DNA of 64,000 nucleotides from positions 77,899,986-77,963,985 of the forward strand of contig CM047426.1 in assembly GCA_026168455.1 (NCBI GenBank). The letters run 5' to 3'. Below, piece after piece: positions 23,991-34,510 of the stretch. Made by a program: the position numbers and the translations under genes. The notes beneath the pieces were generated by a model. That model was not told the origin of the DNA and did no database searches. It worked only from the letters and a program-made list of their open reading frames with translations. This DNA comes from Theocolax elegans. Lineage: Eukaryota > Arthropoda > Insecta > Hymenoptera > Cerocephalidae. Position 1 is the first letter of the stretch; every line of letters starts with the position of its first letter.

Positions 23991-24515
23991 TCTAAAAATG
24001 TTACATTTGTACTGGGTTATGTTACATATTTTGTCCAATGTTTCCTTATAATAACTAAAATTTGACAAATTATAACTTTTTTTAGAAAACCTTCTGTAAT
24101 ATTTGCTTATATTCTTTTTCGGTATAAACAAAAGATTTTTAATTTCACGGCGGGAACGCTTTTGTTTGTTACGCAGGTAACAAAAATTAAAAATAATTCA
24201 AATTTATTTATTAATTTGTTCAAAATTGAATGCTTCCATAGATTTATATATTATTTTTAAAATACCTTAGTTCAAACTTTGGATTTTTAAGTTCAAATAT
24301 CAGTCATTAACCTTTTCTAGGATGACTTTTAAATTATATAAATAAAGTATATTTCATACTGTTTTTTCTATTTTTTCATGATAGAGAAACTTCTATTTTT
24401 CGGATTTAAAATGAAATGTAACTTATTTTTTTTTTTTCTTCTTATGTTGACTCTATTTATTAAATATGAGATAAAAACTGTCAATATGAATTTGTACATA
24501 AGTTGGAACATTCAT
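23991..24515 (-). other. Diverged relative of the 17.6-18.0 kb remnant
   Basis: About 24040-24440 resembles 17580-17960 (AACTAAAATTTGA...TATAACTTT, then CGCTTTTGT, then TTTTAAATTATATAAA in the same order) at much lower identity. It is probably an older copy of the same unrecognised minus-strand sequence. No open frame remains. Confidence 0.35.
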
Positions 24516-24620
24516 AGTATATTACGCATGTAGGGCAGAAAGTTTGATATTCGTGCACTGCGAGATCATTGATAGCGTGCAGTTCACGGCTATCAACCTT
24601 CTGCCCGTTATGCGTATACT
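24516..24620. mobile_element. 105-bp inverted-repeat (MITE-like) element
   Basis: Left arm AGTATATTACGCATGTAGGG then CAGAAAGTTTGATA; right arm, reverse complemented, AGTATACGCATAACGGGCAG then AAGGTTGATA. It directly abuts the left inverted repeat of the tyrosine recombinase element. Confidence 0.55.
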
Positions 24621-24834
24621 ATTTTTCTTTATAGCCGGTCGAAAGTACGTTTATTTATTAATTTGTATAGAAAATAATGCTATTGCATTCAAGTTAATAG
24701 CATATTAACAATAGCTTTGATGTAATATTGCGTGTTCATGTTTAATTTTTGCTTACCACTTTAGTGTCTCTAACGGATACTTGAAGAATTTTAGAGTTTT
24801 CTCTTCTCTCAGATTTATTGTTGTTTAGAGATCT

Positions 24835-24926
24835 TTTATGAGTTCTGATGCCTGCCCCCGACATTTGCAAGCACGAGCGAAGCGAGTGCTTGCTGGTCGG
24901 GGGGGCAGGCATCAAAATTCATAAAA
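24835..24926. repeat. GC-rich hairpin (GATGCCTGCCCCC..)
   Basis: GATGCCTGCCCCCGAC and GTCGGGGGGGCAGGCATC form a strong stem, with an inner stem AAGCAC...GTGCTT around GAGCGAAGCGA. Outer arms TTTATGAGTTCT and AAAATTCATAAA extend it. It may be a tiny MITE or a terminator-like hairpin in the 3' flank of the recombinase gene. Confidence 0.7.
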
Positions 24927-25029
24927 AGCAACATAAATAACTACACTGTTTGCAATACTTATAGAACACACTTTTTTTAGTTTAATTTGAATTTTCTTTA
25001 TTTTATTCTTATTAACTATATTTCTTTTA

Positions 25030-26699
25030 TTATTCTTTTTTATTATTTACACAGGAACAATAACAATTATTAATTATGTTGCCATTAAACACACAGTTTT
25101 CATATTTTATAAATGAATTTTTGCTACCTGCAAAGTTAACATCATTCTTTTTTTCTGCATCGTTGTTAGGTGATTGTTCATTTAAATTCTGATTGCTATC
25201 TGTACTTTTAGCTTTTTTTGGCGCTGGTTCATTCTCTGCTCCTTTGTAAGTCAGTTTGACTGGTTGTTTTGATGTAAAATGCTTAACTAGTACTGTTTGC
25301 TTATTGGACGGAACAAGTATTCTTGTATTTTTTGCCGTTGAAAAAGAAGGCGTCAATGGCTCGGGTGCTTCCAATTGATTTAATTTTTCGTTTGCAGTTA
25401 GTTCCTCGTCATTTACATTAAACTCTTCAGAAAAATCATCCCACGATACAACACACGCATCTGTAGTTTTATCTGTTTCACTTGCAACAACTATTTTAGT
25501 GGAACAATTTTTACTTGTCGATGGTCTTGGATTGGATTGTGAATCAAATAAAGCAGCATGGGTTATACTTTCAAAAATATTGTCTCGATTTTTCATTGAG
25601 TTTTCTACATACCCTATAAATAAATAATCTACTTATTATCAAGTTATTTAATAAAAAGAACTTTATTTAAATTATTTGCAAATAATTAGCTTTAGTTTTA
25701 AATAAACAAAGAAAGTAATAAGCTACCTTGTGCTATACTAGTTGACTTCCACCCTCCTAGCTGCTTGAGCATGGTAACACTTGCGCCCGAGTCGGATAAA
25801 AGAGTTGCTCCAGTTCTTCGGAAACAATGACCCGTGTACATTTTTGGATTTGGTAAGTTCAAATACGAAGCTATAGTTTGAGGTATTTCACCTATTTTAT
25901 TCCTACCGATGACTTGGTGATGACATTTTCCTTTCTGATATTGGATGAAAAATCTGTCGGTAAATGGTTCAGTTGGTCTCAAAGAGATGTAGTTCTTAAT
26001 TGTTTTATAAAAAATTTCTCCAATTATAAATTGACGAGGTTTGTCATTTTTCGTTTCGGTAATTGAAACTAGATACTTGTTACCAAGATTTTCAATATCT
26101 TGTACCTTAAGATTAGTGAGTTCATCACATCTGAGGGCACCACAAATGCCAAATGCAAGAATGACCTACAATTATTATAAAAATAAGAATATAAATTAAG
26201 AGAATAATTAATGAAAGTGAATGTAGATAATAACCTTTGTAGCCAAGTATGTAAAGTCTGGAGCATTTGTCATAAAATCAATTATTTCATTCCATTTCAA
26301 TACTAAAGACTTTTTAGCTTTGTATCCTTTCGAATTCTTTTTCACGAGGCTTTTCAAATTTTGAAATTTACTAATGTCAATATTCTCTCGAGTATTTAAA
26401 GTTTTCTTCAGCATCGACCATATGCTCCATAAAGTAGACGGTTTCATCTTTTTACTTAGTTCTTTAAAATACACAACTAAATTACTTTCATCCGAACTTG
26501 ACAAACAATTTTTATGTTCCATTTGCCACTTTTTGTACGTTTCGTAGACTAGAACGTACCTATCTGCAGATTTCTTTGGCAACGTATCCGTTTGAATTAT
26601 TAATTGCGCCTCTGTATCGAAATTTCTAAAAATTTCCTCTTCTTCTACGGATTTATCTTCTTCATCTGTGAATTCATCAGATGAAACCGTTTCGTTCAT
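25030..26699 (-). CDS. Crypton-like tyrosine recombinase, three exons, intact
   Basis: Exons on the minus strand: 26699-26235, 26165-25727, 25613-25030. Introns begin GT and end AG, in phase 0 and phase 1, and the spliced frame is open for 495 residues. Residues 1-155 start MNETVSSDEFTDEEDKSVEE and include a helical, Lys-rich core-binding-like region. Catalytic residues of tyrosine recombinases are all visible: Arg167 in ICGALRCDELTNL, His268 and Arg271 in TGHCFRRTGATLL, Trp294 in LGGWKSTS and the nucleophile Tyr303 in QGYVENS, coded across the second splice junction. The C-terminal 190 residues are polar and end with YENCVFNGNIINN and two Cys pairs. It would cut and rejoin DNA through a covalent Tyr intermediate. 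This is the only transposon gene in the window without a visible lesion; a domesticated gene is an alternative. Confidence 0.85.
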
Positions 26700-26876
26700 T
26701 TTTGATTAATTTTTTTTTTGTCTTATAAATATCGACTGACACAGAAACACTGATAAATCTAAAGAATATGGTTATGTGTCAAAACAAAGATATGCATCGA
26801 TGCACAAATGTTTAACTTTCTGCTTCGAAATCAAAGCAGGAAGTACGTACTTTCGACCGAGGTATAAAGAAAAAAT

Positions 26877-28454
26877 AATTTTGTTGATTAGAATTGTGTT
26901 TTTTTAAATAATTTATTTACTACACATAGTTGACTTATCAAAGATGATGTAAAATATTAAAATAGTTATTAGTTAACGATTGCTAACAATTAGACATTTA
27001 AAAAATGTAAATAAATATTCAATATCTTAATGTTAAAAGTGTTCCACGAAACGGACGAAATATAGAATTATGTGCCAATTATGAAACATTTTTTCTTGCT
27101 GTTCCAATACTTATGGACATGAGAAAATGATGTACATATTTTGCAACAGTATAATTTATGAAGCAATTAGATATAAATTTGAATTTTAGTGTACATCATA
27201 TGAAAGTATAGCTTCTATATACGTAATATTATGTTTGTAAAGCATAATGAATTTGTTTAAATAGCTTTAAACAAGGCATCGGAAATCAGCACTATTTGTC
27301 ATCATAATCTTCCAAATTATTTGACTTTTGAACCTTTTATATTTTTTTCTTGATTACATATGTTTTATGTTCTTATATTTATAAATCTACATTTCTTAAC
27401 TTATTTGAAATATGATTTATTTTTTCCATTTACAAAAGACAACAAAATTTTGTTAAAATATAGTAATTCAATACTATATGTTCCACAATACGGCACTGTT
27501 TCGCAATTGGTACTTTTACCTTATTAAATGGGAAAAAGTTTAACGCGCTCAATATAATTGTTTACCATTTTTACAAATACCTAATTTGCAGTAATAAAAT
27601 TGGCGATCAAGTAGTTTTGATTTTGGACTGTACGACAGCATGAATATGGCTCTGATTGAATAACAGGTTATTCTTTGAAACAATAGCTTTTCAACAAAAT
27701 TTGTTTTAATATGGGATTTTGATGCAAACCAAAAATATAATAAATCAATGATATTGTATTAGTGAAAAATTGAAAATAGACAGTTTCAGCACGCGGGTAC
27801 CCATGTCACTATCCAACAGTTCTATTCATCAATTATTATCCTGGATAACACTTTTTTCGTCTAATTATTTGGATACTACTATGTTTATTTAATAATATTA
27901 ATTTATTGAACTTATATTAAATGTGTATGAATATGTAGCCAATGAAACTTGTGAATTGAATTTTTATAATTTTTTCACCAAATAGTGTTTTTTAGGATTT
28001 TATTAATTAGGACAGATCTTAGAATATCTAAATTTAATTAATTATAATTAATATTACTTATCAATAATACTAAAAAAGATAATTTAGTGAAAAAGATATT
28101 AAAACCCAATTAACAAGTTATATTAGTTACATTAAACTTATCTTCAATTAATAATTTACTTAAATTTTCTTAAAATTAATTTTTGTTAGGTATATGATAG
28201 TTTTGTAAAATTTCATTAATGACATTAAATAAACATTGTATAATTCAATTAGTTAGGTTTAATAAAAAGTTTATTCAGGACAATAATTTTTGAATAAAAA
28301 TGTTGGTTCTATGAAATGGGTACTCAAGTACTAAAACTGTCTATTGTCAATTTTTTCATTTAAGATACAATATTTAAACAATATCTTCACTTTATTATAT
28401 CTTTGGTTTGAATCAAGATCCCATATTAAATCAAATTTTGTTGATAAACTATTG
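26877..28454. other. AT-rich DNA, nothing recognised
   Basis: No convincing coding frame, repeat array or RNA gene. If the partner gene at 29987-30712 continues on the minus strand, its missing exons would be expected here or further left, but I cannot see them. Confidence 0.4.
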
Positions 28455-28677
28455 TTTCAAAGAATAACCTATTTTTTTATTTTAACGACGCTCTTTTTAT
28501 GCTCCCAAATTGGTGCTAATCAGCGATGGAGGTTATACGATGTCTTTGTTAAGAAAGCACTTTGAAAATACATTCCCCAGTGTGGTGCTTGTATCAATCG
28601 GCCAGGGCTGGGAATCGAACCTGGGACCTCCATATTACGAGCCCGACGCCCTACCAACCGAGCCATCGCAAGCCTCA
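28455..28677 (-). mobile_element. tRNA-derived SINE
   Basis: The minus strand from about 28677 contains an A-box-like TGGCTCGGTTGG and a perfect B box GGTTCGATTCC at about 28614, with T-arm pairing CCCAG/CTGGG and overall resemblance to an elongator Met tRNA (anticodon position reads CGT). The acceptor stem is not complete, so it is not a functional tRNA. Sequence after the tRNA part to about 28455 would be the SINE body; that border is a guess. Confidence 0.6.
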
Positions 28678-28740
28678 CAAAGAATAACATTTCTTAATTT
28701 TTTAAACCAATTTACTTATTATTAATTTTTAATTTCATTT

Positions 28741-28857
28741 TTTTAAAAAAACTCTAATGTTGCAATTAATTGGGCATTTATTGGGTATTTTATGATAATT
28801 GGCCATTTTCTGACTTAAAATTGTTACATTTATTGTCAGATTTCTACTAGGGTACTA
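28741..28857. mobile_element. CCCTAG MITE, reversed copy
   Basis: Reverse complement of the MITE at 14912-15048 up to ATTTCTACTAGGG, with the outer left end degraded. Confidence 0.6.
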
Positions 28858-29599
28858 TTTTAATTAATTATAAAAGAATCTATACCCTGAGTTTTTTTCC
28901 ATAATAGATATGATATCCCAGGAACAATTTCATCGAATAGACTAATATTTTAACAGTAACTTTTCAACATTTTTAATCCACTTAAATGAAATAGACTGTG
29001 TTATAATATAGTAAAAAAAATTATATTTGTTAAGTTATTCAGAAAAATTAAAAAATTGTTTAATAAACAGCTAAATAATTAGTTTTTTAATATAATAATT
29101 AACATTAACATTTCGAATTTAATTACAAAATTCTGTTTCATTCAATTGGATTAAAAACATTATTGTTAAAATGTCAGTTTATTCGAAGAAGTGGTTTCTA
29201 AGATATCCTTGGTATTAATTTATTAAATAATAAATTTATTTAAAACGCGTAAACAATTAAATAATTAAATAATGAAATAATAAGGCTTGATATTTTCTTT
29301 TCGGCCATTTTTTAATCTCCCGGTTCTCTTAATTTTGTCGCATATTAACGTGTTGAATAACAAATGAATCAACCAATATCCTTCCCCTCTCCGGGCGCTC
29401 CCACCACGCACCGCTTTCGGCCTCTCTGCACCGCCCATCGCCGACTGGCGCGCTCCGATTGGCTCGAATTAATAATGTTTAACTAACAATAACTTAATAA
29501 ATAAGCTTCAAATCGAAATTTGTCAGATAGAAAAGTTGCTTAGAATTTCGTGCTTTATATGTGTGCGAAATTAACGGAATGAATTTCAGAATACCCTGT
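28858..29599 (-). mobile_element. Mariner-like non-autonomous element, reversed copy D
   Basis: Reverse complement of the element at 13642-14911. It lacks the nested 565-bp element: the minus strand reads GTTGAAAAGTTACTGTTAAA without interruption at about 28970-28950. It ends ACAGGGTATTCTGAAATTCA on the minus strand at 29599. A ~40-bp block near 29180-29220 is not in the other copies. Confidence 0.65.
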
Positions 29600-29749
29600 A
29601 TAACATATATATAACATATATATGACATATATATATAAAACACATATATATATATGTTGAATTCTGAATTCTTAGAAACGGCGGCGGCGGCGGCGAAATA
29701 TTTATATATTATAAAGAGATATATGTTCACACACACACACTCACACACA

Positions 29750-29786
<37 letters not shown>

Positions 29787-29986
29787 ACGCGCACACACTC
29801 ACACACACACACGCACATACACGCACACGCACACGCACACGCACACGCACACGCACACGCACACGCACACGCACACACACACACACACACACGCACGCAC
29901 GCACGCTCGCGCACACACTTATATATGTGACATATATATGACATATATATAAAACATATATATATATACTCTGTTAATTAAATTAC
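29600..29986. repeat. Microsatellite cluster: (TA)n, (GCG)n, (CA)n/(CACG)n
   Basis: ATATATGACATATATA-type repeats at 29600-29660 and again at 29922-29970, a run of GCG at about 29677-29697, and about 200 bp of CA and CGCACA repeats at 29727-29925. The open frames here are repeat translations and not genes. The cluster lies in an intron of the minus-strand gene to its right. Confidence 0.9.
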
Positions 29987-30712
29987 CTTCTCTCGTATTA
30001 GAACAACTAGGGTTAGAAGTTTCAGGAGCTTGTTTTGACTGCGCGTCACGGTTCTTGCGATGTACATTCGGTGAATTATGGCCTTCTTCATTATTTCCAA
30101 TATTGACGAATGTTTTTCTGGTTTCGGAAAATACTTCTTCGCGTTCGCAGCTATAGTAATATATTTTATAATTTAAAATTTAAAGAGAGATTTCTAATTT
30201 TGAACTATACATTTAAAATAAAAATTAATATAACAGTTGATTTAATGAAACTCACGTTAGGATATTTTCGTCACATGGACCTTCGCTAAAGATTGATTTG
30301 CTGTTAATAATAGCGTAATCGTTAGATTTATTGACGTGAGCTTTCGCAGCATTTTCTTTTTTTATTTCGGCAACATGCATTCTTTTTTCCAAACAGACTG
30401 CATCAGGAAACGATTCTCTCCTACTCTTGTCTATTACGTTTCCTTCAACATCTACATCTAAATCGTCCAAATAATTTCTGATACCTTATAAAAAATTGAA
30501 CAATATATTTAAAAGTAGAAAATTTATTATCACTAGAATCATGTAACCGAATAAAAAAAATTTAACTTACTACTACTTCTCAAAATTCTTCCTTCATACC
30601 ACGTTCCATACCATTTGCCAAATACCCCTTTTTTCGTACTTTTAACATTCTTTGCATCCAATACACTCGTAGATGGAGGATTTACTTGTGTCCACAAAAT
30701 TAAGTGATACAT
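29987..30712 (-). CDS. Partial three-exon gene divergent from the EnSpm-like transposase
   Basis: Exons on the minus strand: 30712-30571 (ATG start, MYHLILWTQVNPPSTSVLDA to GRILRSS), 30484-30256 (RNYLDDLDVDVEGNVIDKSR to PCDENIL) and 30150-29987 (CEREEVFSETRKTFVNIG to PSCSNTRE). All three are bounded by AG and GT, and phases 1, 2 and 1 match, giving an open frame of about 178 residues. Exon 1 has FGKWYGTWYEGRI, which looks like a small beta-barrel (Tudor-like) edge; the rest is polar. The frame is still open at the last donor, where a microsatellite cluster and a mariner-like insertion begin, so the 3' exons are not visible. The starts of this gene and the transposase are only ~235 bp apart, which suggests a two-gene transposon with a shared promoter. 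Function unknown. Confidence 0.6.
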
Positions 30713-30946
30713 TATTTAAACGCTTATCTAAATTACTAAACACGAAAATTATATCTAACCAACTGGTAACTTAAGAGGTTAAATTGTGCGATATTTAAAG
30801 GAGGAGATTGTTTATTTATAAATTCCATGGTAACTGTCTGCGTAGTAAAAAAAACCGCAAAGAAAACATAAGACCTCACTTCACTTATATTGTTTAGACG
30901 CGTCAAAAAAGAATGTAATTTTGTTACATATATATATACATATATA
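30713..30946. promoter_or_regulatory. Shared intergenic region of two divergent transposon genes
   Basis: About 235 bp between the ATG codons of two divergently transcribed, intron-containing genes. No exact TATA box is certain; ATATATATACATATATAATG immediately precedes the rightward ATG. The promoter role is inferred from geometry only. Confidence 0.35.
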
Positions 30947-32471
30947 ATGCCGAGGAGACCGGTAACATTTTCTGAATATTCATTTTCTCAACAGTATAAA
31001 TTAAGGAAGATCAGTAATGTTTCAAGTGATGATTCACAAAACTCTGATAATGAAATTTTATTAGGGGAGATTCCACAAAGGTGCGATTCGGGAAGTAAGT
31101 CTAAAAGTGAATCTATCTCTAACCTTGATATTTTAATTTTTTTATTGAATTTTTTTTAATTTTCAATTTAGAAGATTTGTAACTTGATAATTTATTGTAT
31201 TTAGTTCATAATGTTTTTTTTATTATTTATTAATCACTTGTTACTAATAAATTCTATTTATTTTATTTCAACTTTTATTTATAATTTTATATAATATATT
31301 TGAAAAACTACAACTTAATAATAAAATATTTTATATATAGATTCGGAACCATCTGTTTTTGAAAATATTCAGGACGCAAATTGGTGAAGGAACGATGAGA
31401 GTACATCAGAACATGACTCTGATGGATGTAATTCTTCCAATGCAACAGAGAGTATTCTGGAAAGATGTGTATCAAGAAGTGAGTCTATAATTAATTAAAT
31501 GAAGTGTTTTCTATTCTATACGGTGTAGCAAATCCATATTGCTAAAATTATTTTTAATATTTTACTTACATCAACATAAGAATATTTGAAATACTGCTAT
31601 TATGTAATTAATATTTGATGCATGACAATGTTGAAGGTCAATCCTAACCTTAGTTTTTTAGAATTTTCATTATTTCTCAAATGTCTATATATATATCTTG
31701 TTGATTATCTTGTTGAAATCTTACTTGATGATATTAAATCACTGTTATTTATCTAATTAGTGCAAATTTGTGTTATCTCGGATTAAGATTATTTTAATTT
31801 GTCTTTTTTACTTTTTTTGCAATGTATATAGTTTTATAAAATAATGAATATTTCGAAATATAGATTCACAAGCATCTTTGGTTGAAAGTATACGCGATGA
31901 AAACTGGGAAAGCGACGATGATGTTACATCGGAAAATAATTCCGGACCGTCCGATTTTGATGAAACAGAAAGTTCATCTGGAAGTTCATGTGAAAGCGAT
32001 GAAAATGAGGATGACTTCTACCTTGATAATGCTGAGAAACCCTTGTACCCAGACGCTCCTATTACTGTTGCCGAACACATTCTGTGTATACTATCGCTAA
32101 TTGTTCGTTTTGAAATAAGTGGCGTGCTTTTGGCAATTATTCTTAAAATAATTTATTTACACTGCAAGGAGCCCAATTTTTGTGTTAAAACGCTTTATAA
32201 ATTTAAAAAGACTTTTTGCGATTTAAATACTCCGTTAATACGCCATTTTTATTGCTCAATATGCTCCTTAAAGTTAGAAAATAATGAAAGTGAATGTAAT
32301 GTTTGCAGGAAACGTACAAATTCAAACCCATATTTCATTGAAATACCAATATTGAAGCAATTAGAAAAAATGTACAGAAGAATAGGTTTTAAAGAACTGC
32401 TGAATTATAGATTCACGCGCCAGAAAAGTAATAATGATCATCTTGAAGATATATACGACGGTTCCGTATAC
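30947..32471 (+). pseudogene. CACTA/EnSpm-like transposase, 5' part (exons 1-3)
   Basis: Exon 1 30947-31094 (MPRRPVTFSEYSFSQQYKLR...), exon 2 31341-31478, exon 3 from 31864. Both introns are phase 1 with GTAAGT/GTGAGT donors and TATAG acceptors. Exons 2 and 3 begin with the similar phrases NSEPSVFENIQDANW and NSQASLVESIRDENW, followed by acidic Ser/Asp/Glu-rich sequence, so they look duplicated. Exon 2 holds a TGA at 31385-31387, but its 138 bp are phase-symmetric and skipping it keeps the frame. Exon 3 continues PDAPITVAEHILCILSLIV, a C-x2-C...C-x2-C cluster (FYCSICSLKLENNESECNVC), and IYDGSVY at 32471, where a 9.4-kb insertion interrupts it. The remainder resumes at 41872 in frame. Confidence 0.75.
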
Positions 32472-32962
32472 CGTCGCCTCCGAATAAAAACATTCTAACT
32501 CAGAAATCGCTTGGAAAATACGTTAACTCAGAATTCGCTTGGAGAACACGTTAACTCAGAAATCGCTTGGAAAACACGTTAACTCAGAATTCGCTTGAAG
32601 AACACGTTAACTCAGAAATCGCTTGGAGAACATGTTAACTCAGAAATCGCTTGGAAAACACGTTAACTCAAAATTCGCTTGGACAACACGTTAACTCAAA
32701 AATCGCTTGGACAACACGTTAACTCAAAAATCGCTTGGAGAAGACTTTAACTCAAAAGTTGCTTGGAGAACACGTTAATTTAGAGGATGATTTTTGACGC
32801 CTCGATTTAAGTTGGCACCACTGCCAAAAATTTTTAACAGTTCAAGAATAAATAAAAAAACTTTCATATATTTATACACGTATTTTTTTTTTAATTTCTC
32901 TAAGCGTTCTTATTATACACTAATGCGTTCTCCTAAAAAAGGTGGAAAATTCTTTAAATATT
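32472..32962. repeat. Left TIR with ten 28-bp tandem repeats
   Basis: Repeats lie at about 32497-32778, with consensus TAACTCAGAAATCGCTTGGA followed by GAACACGT. Inward of them follows GACGCCTCGATTTAAGTTGG and unique sequence to AAATATT at 32962, where similarity to the right TIR stops. Confidence 0.92.
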
Positions 32963-33271
32963 TAAGAAAATCGTAGAAATTAGAGTTTCGATAACTTTAT
33001 GAAATCGATATGTATACGGGCTCTCCATAAATGTGTAAAAGTACATAAATTTATTTCTACTATAAATCGTAGAATAAATATTTGAAAGAATTGATATTGT
33101 GATGTGTTGGTATTTTATTTTTATGAAATTGCATTATTTCATAATTATATTGTTTTAAATATAAATATTAAAAAATTTGCTTTGTTTAGTTTTAGCGATT
33201 ATCTAAAAAATATTTTGTATGGGAGAAAGTTCAATTGTATTCCCCCTTGCGACGCAAAGTATACTTTATAT

Positions 33272-33319
<48 letters not shown>
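32963..33319. other. AT-rich DNA and (TA)n inside the large element
   Basis: No gene. A (CA)n/(TA)n tract at about 33273-33319 is the target of foldback copy D. Confidence 0.5.
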
Positions 33320-33321
<2 letters not shown>

Positions 33322-34315
33322 GGTATTCCACGTGAAGTGGTCCGATCAAAATTTTAAAATGCACCAAATTTTCGGTACACTTTGCAAATATTTTTCAGAA
33401 TACAGAAAAAAATTTTTAGGTACTGGAATCTATTTGCTCAAAAGTTATTCTAACCTCAAAAAGTGAATTTTTCCATATTTTTTTCAACACCAGCTGGGTT
33501 TACCGCTATATAACTCAAAATCTATCAACTTTTACTATAGAACATTATATGTAACATTCGTTGCTAATTATATCTAGAATTTATTCTTCTGGGTTAGAAT
33601 TTCTAATCTCAAGGTCAATGTTACATAAACTACATGTCAATATTCAACTTGAAAAAAGTGCAAGTGCGCCACCTTCGATTTTTTCATCCAAAAGTCTAAA
33701 AGAAAGCTTGGAGCAATACCTTTCAAATGGTCTGTAGCATTTTTATGGCCTCCAATTCTGTAAAAAGTTATGACAATTTAAAGAAACACAAAATTTTTTT
33801 AAAAATTTAAATGGGAATTACCATGTTAATTTTTGTGAATTTTTTGTCTTTCTTTAAATTGTCATAACTTTTTACAGAATTGGAGGCCATAAAAATGCTA
33901 CAGACCATTTGAAAGGTATTGCTCCAAGCTTTCTTTTAGACTTTTGGATGAAAAAATCAAAGGTGGCGCACTTGCACTTTTTTCAAGTTGAATATTGACA
34001 TGTAGTTTATGTAACATTGACCTTGAGATTAGAAATTCAAACCCAGAAGAATAAATTCTAGATATAATTAGCAACGAATGTTACATATAATGTTCTATAG
34101 TAAAAGTTGATAGATTTTGAGTTATATAGCGGTAAACCCAGCTGGTGTTGAAAAAAATATGGAAAAATTCACTTTTTGAGGTTAGAATAACTTTTGAGCA
34201 AATAGATTCCAGTACCTAAAAATTTTTTTCTGTATTCTGAAAAACATTTGCAAAGTGTACCGAAAATTTGGTGCATTTTAAAATTTTGATCGGACCACTT
34301 CACGTGGAATACCCC
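33320..34315. mobile_element. Foldback element, copy D (complete, 996 bp)
   Basis: Near-perfect palindrome: arms of about 460-490 bp run from GGGGTATTCCACGTG to GCCTCCAATTCTG, and the right half is the reverse complement. The asymmetric spacer near 33785-33850 is in the opposite orientation to that in copies A-C, so the element is inserted the other way round. Flanked by (TA)n on both sides. No coding sequence. Confidence 0.95.
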
Positions 34316-34510
34316 ATATATATCTACATTATATTAAAGTTATCTTTTTGAGCGATTTTGTAAAAACTCCCCTATTCTTGCGAAAAATACTTAAAACATA
34401 TATATTTTATGATAAATATGTGTAACATAAGTTAATGCATCATATTACTGACAAAAAAATTATTATTATAATTACTAAGTGATATAAAAAAAAAACCGAT
34501 AAATTATAAT
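34316..34510. other. AT-rich spacer
   Basis: No feature seen between the palindrome and the CT/GA-rich region. Confidence 0.4.

Larger units (their letters stand above)
24622..26876 (-). mobile_element. Crypton-like element with a tyrosine recombinase gene and inverted ends
   Basis: TTTTTCTTTATA-CCGGTCGAAAGTACGT at 24622-24650 recurs inverted at 26845-26876 with two differences. Between them lies the three-exon recombinase gene on the minus strand and little else except a hairpin at 24835-24926. Cryptons encode tyrosine recombinases and are usually described without long terminal inverted repeats, so the ends need checking. The element definition is inference. Confidence 0.55.

Noticed and set aside
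28600..28677. tRNA gene
   Set aside because: A and B boxes are present, but the acceptor stem does not close and the sequence continues as a SINE.
29494..29944. Open frames of Cys/Val or Thr/His repeats
   Set aside because: Translations of the (CA)n microsatellite.
32497..32778. Regular 28-bp repeats that could suggest a CRISPR array
   Set aside because: Repeats are contiguous with no spacers, and an inverted copy lies 9 kb away as the other TIR; the host is a eukaryote.
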